From: an uncultured Caryophanales bacterium
GTDB lineage: Bacteria; Bacillota_I; Bacilli_A; RF39; UBA660
NCBI GenBank assembly: GCA_946408655.1
Contig: CAMJTE010000006.1
Span: 1-36,724, forward strand
DNA length: 36,724 nucleotides
Direction of reading: 5' to 3'
How positions within the stretch are numbered: the first letter of the stretch is position 1; each line of letters starts with the position of its first letter. The notes beneath the pieces are model-generated. The model did no database searches. It was not told where the DNA came from and was given only the letters and a program-made list of their open reading frames with translations. Made by a program: the position numbers and the translations under genes. Shown piece after piece: positions 15,876 to 23,149 of this stretch.

Positions 15876-15903
15876 TTAAAATAAATGATTATCACGCAAT
15901 CAT
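15876..15903 (-). terminator. Weak terminator of the ORF6N gene
   Basis: ATGATT-gcgtgat-AATCAT on the minus strand followed by TTATTTT. The stem holds the TGA stop. It is only 6 bp and AT-rich, so strength is doubtful. Confidence 0.45.
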
Positions 15904-16799
15904 ATAAATCCAATTATTTTATTAATATCAGTAATTAATGAATTCTTTATACTATCGTCATGGATAATATCTATACTAGATTTTCTATATCCAATATGAT
16001 TTATAGAATTACCTGAATGATACACCTTATCTTTATCAATTATAAAATATCTGTCATGGAACGTATCATCATAATATACTTTTAAATTATGATAGTCACT
16101 ACTATATTTATCTATATCTAACTTAGTAAGTTTACTCCTCTTACCAGTTATAAGAATAACATTACAATCTAAATTTTTAATCATATCAAGTATAGTTTTA
16201 TCAGTATATCTATCTACTATAATCAATTCTTCTTTTGTTTCACTAAATATATCTAACACTTTAGAATATGCATCATAAATCTTACCATTAAAATATACTT
16301 CATTAATCTCTTTATCTTTCTCTAACTTATCAAGTGATTCTTGAATTATTTTAATATCATAATCATGTTCTAATACCATATTATTGATATATTTTTGTTC
16401 AAGTAAATTAGAAGATATATAATGTCTCATAGATACAAAAGCATCCATAATTCTAATACTAACTTCAACAGCAATTTTTGATTTCAAAATTGTACTTAAC
16501 ATAGCCACACCTTGTTCTGTAAAAACTCTAACTTTATATCTTCTACCACCATGCAACTTCTCATAACTTGAAGTCAAAATTTTTGACCTCAAGTTATCAT
16601 ACTCATCTTTTTCTAAAATCCATGAAAACCTTTCAGGAAACTTTTTAGGATTATTCTTTACTGCCTGATTAACTTCCTTTGTTCCATTTTTACATCCGTA
16701 AAGTAAAGCCAAATCTGAATCCAACATTACATATTTACCTCTAATCTCATAAATCATATCTTCTACTTTTACATCATTTTTAACAACAACTTCTTGCAT
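15900..16799 (-). CDS. ORF6N-domain protein with C-terminal PLD-like (HKD) motif
   Basis: I start this at the ATG at 16799 because GGAGGT lies 8 nt upstream; the track start is 15 codons earlier. The 299-residue protein has an N-terminal ORF6N (KilA-N-related) DNA-binding domain: IRGKYVMLDSDLALLYG, RFPERFSWIL-like and VFTEQGVAMLSTILKS. A coiled stretch follows. The C-terminal domain contains HDRYFIID, an HxRx4D variant of the phospholipase D HKD motif, followed by SGNSINHIG. Such proteins occur in phages and accessory regions. A regulator or a nuclease-linked DNA-binding role is possible, but its function is not known. Confidence 0.75.
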   Translation of the reverse strand: MQEVVVKNDVKVEDMIYEIRGKYVMLDSDLALLYGCKNGTKEVNQAVKNNPKKFPERFSWILEKDEYDNLRSKILTSSYEKLHGGRRYKVRVFTEQGVAMLSTILKSKIAVEVSIRIMDAFVSMRHYISSNLLEQKYINNMVLEHDYDIKIIQESLDKLEKDKEINEVYFNGKIYDAYSKVLDIFSETKEELIIVDRYTDKTILDMIKNLDCNVILITGKRSKLTKLDIDKYSSDYHNLKVYYDDTFHDRYFIIDKDKVYHSGNSINHIGYRKSSIDIIHDDSIKNSLITDINKIIGFI

Positions 16800-16830
16800 T
16801 ACAAATACCTCCAACTCAAATATAATAAGT

Positions 16831-16859
16831 ACTCTAGCACACATCTAAACTACTGTCAA
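16831..16859 (-). promoter_or_regulatory. Promoter of the ORF6N gene
   Basis: TTGACA, 17 nt, TAGAGT on the minus strand, about 32 nt before the ATG. The -35 context TTTGACAGTAGTTTA is close to those of the ncRNA and CptIN promoters. Confidence 0.65.
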
Positions 16860-17009
16860 ACAGGCACTTTATTAATAATTGATACCATATTTATACAATA
16901 TTTTAATTTTTGTATATCAGTATTTAAAATATTGTAAATAATACTGTACAGAATAACATAAAAGCAAAAAAAAATAGAAATTTTAATTCTATTTATACAA
17001 TCACAAACC

Positions 17010-17060
17010 ACACAAAAAGCGGGTGCAAGAGAATCGACTAAAGCCGCTTCTCTTGCACCC
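17010..17060 (-). terminator. GC-rich 13-bp hairpin with T-run, likely strong terminator
   Basis: GGGTGCAAGAGAA (17021-17033) and TTCTCTTGCACCC (17048-17060) form a perfect 13-bp stem with a 14-nt loop. On the minus strand it is followed by GCTTTTTGTG. It is about 175 nt downstream of the pilin-like stop. The stem is far more GC-rich than the surroundings. Confidence 0.7.
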
Positions 17061-17122
17061 CCTATCCCTTCACTTACTCTGGTTGCCAAGTTTATGCCAT
17101 CATTTATTTCATCATGTAGTCA

Positions 17123-17197
17123 GAAAGTGCCAAGATTATATCTTGACACTTTCCTCCGAGCAAGACAAGCTTGCCTTACAAATCACTTCGTGATTTG
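17123..17197. repeat. Two hairpins directly downstream of the pilin-like gene
   Basis: GAAAGTG-c-CAAGAT (17123-17136) pairs with ATCTTG-a-CACTTTC (about 17140-17153), a 13-bp stem with one mismatch. CAAATCAC-TTC-GTGATTTG (17179-17197) is a perfect 8-bp stem. CAAGCTTG between them is a short palindrome. No T-run follows either hairpin, so they are not obvious terminators. Confidence 0.6.
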
Positions 17198-17236
17198 CAT
17201 TAATCCATACTTTAATTAATCCCAAGCATCTACTTA

Positions 17237-18172
17237 CTAACTAACTTTAGTTATATCAGTAGATTTTGAGAGTTCAAGAACGGGACGGACCATATAACTG
17301 CTCGAAACACCGCCGTCGTCGCTGAGACCATTGACGAACACATTCCACACGTTAGAGGAGTCTGCTTTTGGAGTCATTGTCCAATACCAATAATTACTAT
17401 TATATACCCAAGTTGGGACATTTTCATTAACATCAGGATATACTCCAGCTCCTGCACTAGTTATACTCCAATCATATCCTAAATTAGGTAACAATTCATC
17501 AAATGTAATCAATCTTGCAGTTGCACTATCACCAGATTTAACCGCACCTTCTGCCCACTTATCTACTACTTGTTTTACTGTAGAAGTTGTGTAATCAACT
17601 GAACTTCCATATTGTACTTTTCCATATCCATTAGATTCTGATATAGTAATACCACTTAAATTTAAAGCATCCATTTCTGTTTTAGTAAGTGGATTTTCTT
17701 TTAATAGTTTTACTGTATCATTAGTAGTATCACTATCTTCTATTACATAGTATGTAACATTATTATATGATACATGATCACCTACAGTATATGCAGTATA
17801 AGTTGGAGCTGGTGGAGTCTTGTCAGTTCCATATGTATAATCTACTGTTCTTCCTCCTACTGTGCAACCTGTTAGATATACTGATGAATCAGAATTTAAC
17901 TGTGTAGTTGAACATTCAACTTTATTTCCACTATACTCAATAGTTAGTTGATCAACTGAAGTTGGGAATGTACCTGTATCTAATAAATATCCAGCAATTG
18001 CAAGTTCAATTGATCTACCATATGCATCAATGCTTCTTTTATCTGCTGCAATTCTAGCCTTTCTAATTATGTTCATTACCAGTGGGGTAACAATAAGAGC
18101 AAGTATAGCCATAATTACTAATACTGCAATCAATTCAATCAAAGTGAATCCTCTCTTTTTTAACTTTGTCAT
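17237..18172 (-). CDS. Type IV pilin-like protein with variable-looking C-type-lectin/FGE-like tail
   Basis: I start at the ATG at 18172, with GAGAGG upstream, giving 311 residues; the track start is 34 codons too early. The N-terminus KKRGFTLIELIAVLVIMAIL is a class III signal peptide cut before Phe by a prepilin peptidase. The hydrophobic helix is followed by a pseudopilin-type region with two Cys. The C-terminal half (about 190-305) ends in a pattern typical of FGE/C-type-lectin-like or DUF6273 domains: YWYWTMTP, VWNVFVNG and the closing VRPVLELS. The last ~80 nt before VRPV are GC-rich with C/T-ending codons, unlike the rest of the gene. It may be a surface or pilus-borne binding protein. 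Confidence 0.8.
   Translation of the reverse strand: MTKLKKRGFTLIELIAVLVIMAILALIVTPLVMNIIRKARIAADKRSIDAYGRSIELAIAGYLLDTGTFPTSVDQLTIEYSGNKVECSTTQLNSDSSVYLTGCTVGGRTVDYTYGTDKTPPAPTYTAYTVGDHVSYNNVTYYVIEDSDTTNDTVKLLKENPLTKTEMDALNLSGITISESNGYGKVQYGSSVDYTTSTVKQVVDKWAEGAVKSGDSATARLITFDELLPNLGYDWSITSAGAGVYPDVNENVPTWVYNSNYWYWTMTPKADSSNVWNVFVNGLSDDGGVSSSYMVRPVLELSKSTDITKVS
17275..17352 (-). other. Putative DGR-type variable region in the pilin-like gene
   Basis: In 17281-17340, 34 of 60 bases are G or C by hand count, in a genome near 30%. On the coding strand nearly every codon ends in C or T (TTC, GTC, CTC, AGC, GAC, GAC, GGC and others). This is the outcome expected when adenines of AAY codons in a template repeat are mutagenised. 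It lies at the C-terminus of a lectin-like fold just before VRPV, where DGR variable regions usually sit. No reverse transcriptase or template repeat is present in this window, so the call is inference. Confidence 0.45.
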
Positions 18173-18192
18173 ATATATAACCTCTCTTTCTA

Positions 18193-18219
18193 ATAAGGTA
18201 TCTTTGTTCCTTACCTTAT
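18193..18219 (-). promoter_or_regulatory. 5'-UTR hairpin next to the pilin-like ribosome site
   Basis: ATAAGGTA (18212-18219 strand-complement) and TACCTTAT (18193-18200) form an 8-bp stem with an 11-nt loop, ending about 7 nt before the GAGAGG site. Upstream lies TTGCAA, 18 nt of TA repeats, and TATATT as a possible promoter. Confidence 0.5.
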
Positions 18220-18296
18220 GAATATAGTATACTATATATATATATTGCAAGCCTTTTTTTAAAATTTTACACATGATTTACAGTTTATATAAAAAG

Positions 18297-18318
18297 AAAA
18301 AGTAGAATTAACTACTCT
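18297..18318 (-). terminator. Terminator of the alaS operon
   Basis: AGAGTAG-TTAATT-CTACTTT on the minus strand (7 pairs with one G-U) followed by TTC and T-rich sequence. The alaS TAG stop is in the stem. Confidence 0.6.
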
Positions 18319-20078
18319 AATACTGCTTTTATTCTTCTAACACCTGCACTACTAGCTTCTTCTTTTTTTATTTTAAAGTGTCCTAGTTCTTTAGTGTTTT
18401 TAACATGAGGTCCTCCACATATTTCCATAGATACATCTCCAATTTTATATACATTAACAATATCTGGATATTTATCTATAAATTCATGTTCTGCGCCTAT
18501 CTCTACTGCTTTTTGTTTGGGCATTTCTTCTTTTGTAACAACAAGTTCTTCACCAATCCATTTATTAACTAGATTTTCAACTTGTTCTTTTTCTTCCGTA
18601 GTTAACTTATGATCACATGAAAAATCAAAACGCATTCTTTCAGCTGTAATATTAGAACCTTTTTGATGACAATCAGGTGATACTACAACTTTTAAAGCAG
18701 CATTTAGAAGGTGTGTTGCGGTATGATATTTAGTTTCAACCTCACCACTTGATGCAAGACCACCTTTAAACTTTCCTGCAGATGCTGTTCTTGATAATTC
18801 TTGATGTTTTTTAAATCTTTCTTTAAATCCTTCTACATCAACTTCTAAATTATTATCTTTAGCAAGTTCTTCCGTTAATTCAATTGGAAATCCATAAGTA
18901 TCATATAATCTAAATGCAACTGTTGCATCAATCATATTACCTTCTAAATTTCTTGTTGCCTTTTCAAACTCTCTTAATCCTTTTTCTAATGTACGATTAA
19001 ATTTAACTTTCTCATCACGAAGAACTGTAAGTACAACATCTTTATTCTCTTCTAATTCCTTATAATACTTCTTATACTCATCGATGATTGCAAGAGCAAT
19101 AACACTTTCAAAGTCACTATTAATATCTATTTCAAGTTTTTTTGCATGTCTAATTGCTCTTCTTATTAGTCTTCTTAAAATATATCCTTGATCAGTATTA
19201 CTTGGTTTTATTGATGCATAATCAGCTGAAATAAATACTGCAGTACGCATATGATCAGCAATAATACGCATGCTTTTCTCATTACCAACATAGTTTTTAT
19301 TAGATACATCTTCTATCTTTTTAATAATATTAGTCCAAATACTAGATTTATAGTTATCATCTACTCCTTCTAATACTGCTTGAACTCTCTCAAGTCCCAT
19401 ACCTGTATCAACATTTTTACGAGGTAGTTGTGAAAATGTATTATCAGGATTATGCATATATTCCATAAATACATTATTCCAAATCTCAACCCAATTATCA
19501 TCTTCTGGATCAAAAACTTTAGGCACATCTCCATCTGTTCTATAATAGAATATCTCTGTATCAGGTCCGCAAGGTCCAGTTAATTCCATATTAGGCCACC
19601 AGTTATTAGACTCATCCATATAAGCAATATGATCCTTACTTATACCAAGACTCTCCCAAAGTTTAGCAGAATACTTATCTGCATCAACTAAATCATTTCC
19701 TCTAAACACAGTAACTGCAAGTCTATCTGGATTAATTTTTAAAACATCTGTTAAAAATTCATAACTCCATGTAATACTTTCTTTCTTAAAGTAATCACCT
19801 AAACTCCAATTACCAAGCATCTCAAAAAATGTATGATGTGTTTTATCTCCTACTTCATCTAAGTCATTAGTACGAATACATTTTTGATAATCACATAGTC
19901 TTGTACCAAGTGGATGCTTTTCCCCTTTTAAATAAGGAATTAATGGCTGCATTCCAGCTGTATTAAATAGTACTGATGGATCATTTTCTGGTACCACTGG
20001 ACTAGATGGAATTTGTACATGTCCCTTACTTACAAAGAAATCTATATATAAATCTCTTAATTTTACAACTTTATTCAC
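18312..20078 (-). CDS. alaS: Alanyl-tRNA synthetase, short form without C-Ala domain
   Basis: It charges tRNA-Ala. The class II catalytic core is at the N-terminus (NTAGMQPLIPYL, TNDLDEVG, HHTFFEMLGNWSLGDYF), followed by the tRNA-recognition helical domain. The second half is the editing domain with its zinc ligands, HTATH (about 456-460) and CGGPH (about 558-562). The protein stops at 588 residues, soon after GHFKIKKEEASSAGVRRI, so the C-terminal oligomerisation/C-Ala part of usual ~870-residue enzymes is absent. A clean stop inside a terminator shows this is natural, not a break. The start overlaps the dNMP kinase-like gene by 4 bp (ATGA). Confidence 0.96.
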   Translation of the reverse strand: MNKVVKLRDLYIDFFVSKGHVQIPSSPVVPENDPSVLFNTAGMQPLIPYLKGEKHPLGTRLCDYQKCIRTNDLDEVGDKTHHTFFEMLGNWSLGDYFKKESITWSYEFLTDVLKINPDRLAVTVFRGNDLVDADKYSAKLWESLGISKDHIAYMDESNNWWPNMELTGPCGPDTEIFYYRTDGDVPKVFDPEDDNWVEIWNNVFMEYMHNPDNTFSQLPRKNVDTGMGLERVQAVLEGVDDNYKSSIWTNIIKKIEDVSNKNYVGNEKSMRIIADHMRTAVFISADYASIKPSNTDQGYILRRLIRRAIRHAKKLEIDINSDFESVIALAIIDEYKKYYKELEENKDVVLTVLRDEKVKFNRTLEKGLREFEKATRNLEGNMIDATVAFRLYDTYGFPIELTEELAKDNNLEVDVEGFKERFKKHQELSRTASAGKFKGGLASSGEVETKYHTATHLLNAALKVVVSPDCHQKGSNITAERMRFDFSCDHKLTTEEKEQVENLVNKWIGEELVVTKEEMPKQKAVEIGAEHEFIDKYPDIVNVYKIGDVSMEICGGPHVKNTKELGHFKIKKEEASSAGVRRIKAVLE

Positions 20079-20608
20079 TTTATCACCTTCATTAAATCAT
20101 TAATCTTTTTATTTAAATCTTCTATACTACCATCATTGATAATTTCATAATCAAAAGAATCATAGTCATCTAAATCAACCTCAGTTGAATGTTTTTTCTC
20201 ATCATCCGTAAGTCCACTATCAAAATTAGGTCTTACAACTTTGATTGCAACAACATTATCAAAATTTTCTTTAACACTATCTATTTCCACTTTAAATCTT
20301 GCATCTGATATCGTAATTACGTCAAAGTAATGTCTGTAAACCATTATATCACCAATCATTCTTTTTACAAAGAATAATGGATCTATTTTCTTTCTTATAA
20401 CTTCACTACCCAATTCTTGTAATAATTCTCTTGGTTTATCAGTATCATCACCATCCCAATTAGATATCTTTTTAGCATACTCTTTTATATAAGATGAAAA
20501 CTGTAAATTAATACTTTTAATACCTTTTTCACTATAATATTTTCTAATCATACTACACACTGTATCTTTACCTTGTCTAGCTTTACCACCTATTATAAAT
20601 ATTTTCAT
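20075..20608 (-). CDS. Deoxynucleoside monophosphate kinase-like P-loop protein
   Basis: The 177-residue protein begins with a P-loop GGKARQGKDT (about 7-16). It later shows SDARFKVEID, a strand-loop typical of phage-type dNMP kinases, and VVAIKVVRP. It probably phosphorylates a nucleotide or related small substrate; the substrate cannot be told. It overlaps both neighbours by 4 bp (ATGA), sitting between the AI-2E-type permease and alaS, so it is translated as part of a single operon. Its upstream ribosome site lies in the permease coding end. Confidence 0.7.
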   Translation of the reverse strand: MKIFIIGGKARQGKDTVCSMIRKYYSEKGIKSINLQFSSYIKEYAKKISNWDGDDTDKPRELLQELGSEVIRKKIDPLFFVKRMIGDIMVYRHYFDVITISDARFKVEIDSVKENFDNVVAIKVVRPNFDSGLTDDEKKHSTEVDLDDYDSFDYEIINDGSIEDLNKKINDLMKVIK

Positions 20609-21786
20609 TCTTCCTCCATAATTTCTTCATTATTACTAAATATATGTAATTTAGAATCAACAAACTCTACTATTACTTTACCAACACTAATTATAGGTGT
20701 AGATAAAAGCATACCAACTATACCAAAGAAATGGCCAAATACAAGTAATCCTACAATGATTGTAACAGGATGTAGTTTAGTAGTTTTACTCATCACTATT
20801 GGAGATAGTATGTTACCTTCTAATGTTTGAATTACAATAATTGATAAAGTTACTCCAATACCTACTCCCATTCCTTGAGAGAATGCAACTATAATAGCTG
20901 GTGCACCTCCGATATAAGGTCCAGCATAAGGAATAACATTCATTAAAGCACAAAATAATGCGAATAATAATGGAGACTTTAAACCTATAAGTGCAAAAGC
21001 AATAGAACATGCAACAAATATGATAGTTGCATCAAATAGTGCACCATTTACATAACCTCTTAAAGCTTTAGTGATTTTAGTTGCTAATGCTTTAGTTGAT
21101 TTGTGAAGCTTCTTTGGTACAAATATCATTAATGAATCTCCTACATTATTAAATCCAAGAAGTAAGAAGAAACCAATTAACATACCAAGCAAGAATGTGC
21201 CTGCACCTGCTATAAAACCTCTTACTATACCAACTATATGATTAGGTAAATCATTATAAATTCCGTTAGCGTAACTATTTGTAATAGATAATAATTTATC
21301 TTTTAAATCACTTGTATTAATTGCATCAATATTATTAAAATGTCCTAGTATCTTATCAATTATCGATTCAATATTAGTTATTATTTTAGGAACTAACTGT
21401 GAAAGATCTGATATCTGATTATAAGCAAGAGGAATAATACTATTAAGTATTAAATAGATAATCGCAATTAAAACTACATAGGATAATGATACTCCAATTA
21501 TCCTTCTAATACCTTTTTTCTGCATGTAATTAACAACCGGATTTAAAAGCCAAGCTATAACTATACCAATAAACAAAGGTGTTAATATGGATAATATATT
21601 TAATATTATCTTAAATACACTTAACTCTTTAAATACTCTAAGACAAATATATACTGCAAGAACAATAATAAGTACCAAAAACACATTAAGTATTTTTTTA
21701 CTTATCTTTAGTATATCATTTAAATCTTTATAATTAACTTTCCTCTTATTCATAATATTATCTTTAATATCTTTTAACTTTTGCAT
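20605..21786 (-). CDS. AI-2E family transporter (YueF/PerM-like)
   Basis: A 393-residue polytopic protein with about eight membrane segments. It shows family features: a basic N-terminus, an early pair of helices (VFLVLIIVLAVYICLRVF; ILTPLFIGIVIAWLLNPVV) and a large middle soluble-amphipathic region (about 115-180). Conserved C-terminal motifs include IPYAGPYIGG and ILSPIVMSKTTKLHPV. Members export or import small signals or act as Na/H antiporters, so the name does not fix the substrate. The ATG follows AGGAGG. It is the first gene of the operon with the dNMP kinase-like gene and alaS. Confidence 0.9.
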   Translation of the reverse strand: MQKLKDIKDNIMNKRKVNYKDLNDILKISKKILNVFLVLIIVLAVYICLRVFKELSVFKIILNILSILTPLFIGIVIAWLLNPVVNYMQKKGIRRIIGVSLSYVVLIAIIYLILNSIIPLAYNQISDLSQLVPKIITNIESIIDKILGHFNNIDAINTSDLKDKLLSITNSYANGIYNDLPNHIVGIVRGFIAGAGTFLLGMLIGFFLLLGFNNVGDSLMIFVPKKLHKSTKALATKITKALRGYVNGALFDATIIFVACSIAFALIGLKSPLLFALFCALMNVIPYAGPYIGGAPAIIVAFSQGMGVGIGVTLSIIVIQTLEGNILSPIVMSKTTKLHPVTIIVGLLVFGHFFGIVGMLLSTPIISVGKVIVEFVDSKLHIFSNNEEIMEEE

Positions 21787-21858
21787 AAGCCCTCCTTATA
21801 CTCTTTTTATTTTTCATGTTAGTCTTCCGATTATATCTCTTTAAAAAATCTTAATTAA

Positions 21859-22872
21859 TTACTTAATATCCGCATTCTTCATATCCAATATAAACTTATC
21901 AAAATCAGATTCAAAAACTTTATCTTGAACAACTCTATATTTTTCAAATTCTGATAGTGCAAAACTTTCTGCAATCTTATGTGTTACTTTACCAGGGTTA
22001 TTAAGCACTTCTCTTCCATTAAATTCTAAAAAAACATCTAATCTTTTCTTCCAATCATCCATTGTCATTGGTATATGCCTTTCCGCTTGGTCTTCAGCAT
22101 AGTCTAAATACATTGTAACAATTCTTTCTAAAGATTTTAACTCTTCTTTTGTTAAATAATTTTTAGCAATCACAACATCAGATACCATTATTTTACCATT
22201 AGGAGAGTTTTTCCGGTTTGTAAGTCCCATGTTTTCTTTTTTATGATTCGCTCTTTTGACTATAACCTCAGCTGCAGTGTTTCCGTGAGTTGCATAATGC
22301 ATTTTATTTTGAACTGTTTTAAAGAATTCTTTTGTAATAGGTGAAGATACATTATAATCTAAGCTGGTTGCATATATATCAGTAATTTTCTGATAAAAAT
22401 TTCTTTCACTAATACGTATTTCCCTTATTTCTTGTAATAAATCATCAAAATAATTTTCGTTTAGAAAAGCACCATTTTTTAATCTTTCTTTATCTAAAGC
22501 ATATCCTTTAATAGTATAATTTTTTAAAACATTAATTGCCCACAATCTAAAATCAATTGCTCTTTTACTATTAACTTTAAATCCAACTGCAATAATAGCA
22601 TCTAAATTATAATATTTAGTTTTATAATTTTTACCATCTCGAGCAGTATGTAAGAAATCCTTACATACTGAATTTTTATCTAATTCATTATTTAAAATAT
22701 TATTAAGGTGCATAGTAATATTATTTCTTGTAGTTTCAAAAAGTTCAGCAATTAATTTTTGACTTAACCATACTGATTTATCATCAACTATTGCCTCAAT
22801 AGATTTTTCTTTTTTCTGTTTAGTAAATATTAAAAATTCTGCTGTCGAATTTCTTATTTGTAATGTTTGCAT
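21859..22872 (-). CDS. rhuM: RhuM family protein
   Basis: The 337-residue protein aligns by eye over its full length with the RhuM (virulence protein) family. It shows VWLSQKLIAELFETTRNNITMHL-type N-terminal winged helix, then TKYYNLDAIIAVGFKVNSKRAIDFRLWA, GYALDKERL, and the C-terminal TMDDWKKRLDVFLEFNGREVL. RhuM was named from a Salmonella pathogenicity island, but its biochemistry is unknown. It often occurs on mobile or defence-rich regions. The N-terminal half looks DNA-binding (Bro/KilA-like logic). The ATG has GGAGGT upstream. It is the last gene of the yhcG-DUF1653-rhuM cluster. Confidence 0.88.
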   Translation of the reverse strand: MQTLQIRNSTAEFLIFTKQKKEKSIEAIVDDKSVWLSQKLIAELFETTRNNITMHLNNILNNELDKNSVCKDFLHTARDGKNYKTKYYNLDAIIAVGFKVNSKRAIDFRLWAINVLKNYTIKGYALDKERLKNGAFLNENYFDDLLQEIREIRISERNFYQKITDIYATSLDYNVSSPITKEFFKTVQNKMHYATHGNTAAEVIVKRANHKKENMGLTNRKNSPNGKIMVSDVVIAKNYLTKEELKSLERIVTMYLDYAEDQAERHIPMTMDDWKKRLDVFLEFNGREVLNNPGKVTHKIAESFALSEFEKYRVVQDKVFESDFDKFILDMKNADIK

Positions 22873-22903
22873 GAAAACCTCCTGATTACATATAAATATA
22901 TGA

Positions 22904-23149
22904 CTATTTTGCTACACTATCTATTTCTTGTAATTCAAATCTATACTTTTGTTCTACATTTGGATATTTCTTATGATCTACTTCACTTAGAAACATATCA
23001 AGTGGTCTAATCCAAAGACTATAATCACCATATAATCTTCTATAAACAACATACTTTTCCTTTGTTTCAGAGTGATTTGCAACATCAACAACTAAATAAC
23101 AGTCGCCTTTAAAGTGTTTATAAACTCTATTTATCTCAATTTCTCTCAT
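22904..23149 (-). CDS. DUF1653 family small protein
   Basis: An 81-residue protein with the clear DUF1653 pattern: [33 protein letters not shown], then [14 protein letters not shown]. The fold is small and beta-rich. The function is unknown, though members are common next to nucleotide-metabolism or accessory genes. The ATG overlaps the last codon and TGA stop of yhcG by 4 bp, so the two are translationally coupled. A ribosome site (AGGAGGAG) lies within the end of yhcG. Confidence 0.85.
   Translation of the reverse strand: MREIEINRVYKHFKGDCYLVVDVANHSETKEKYVVYRRLYGDYSLWIRPLDMFLSEVDHKKYPNVEQKYRFELQEIDSVAK

Larger units (their letters stand above)
16860..17236 (-). other. Gene-free, hairpin-rich intergenic region
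   Basis: No convincing gene was seen. The 77-aa ORF at 16856-17089 runs through a terminator hairpin and resembles no family. The region holds a 13-bp GC-rich hairpin (17021-17060), an imperfect 31-bp palindrome (17123-17153) and a perfect 8-bp hairpin with a 3-nt loop (17179-17197). These all lie downstream of the pilin-like gene with its variable-looking tail. They could be terminators, dispersed repeats or retrohoming-related cruciforms. Confidence 0.55.

Noticed and set aside
16856-17089. 77-aa ORF on the minus strand
   Set aside because: It runs through a 13-bp terminator-like hairpin, resembles no family and has no supported start; it overlaps the ORF6N promoter.
20573-21010. ORFs overlapping the AI-2E transporter gene
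   Set aside because: Shadows in other frames of a clear polytopic membrane protein.
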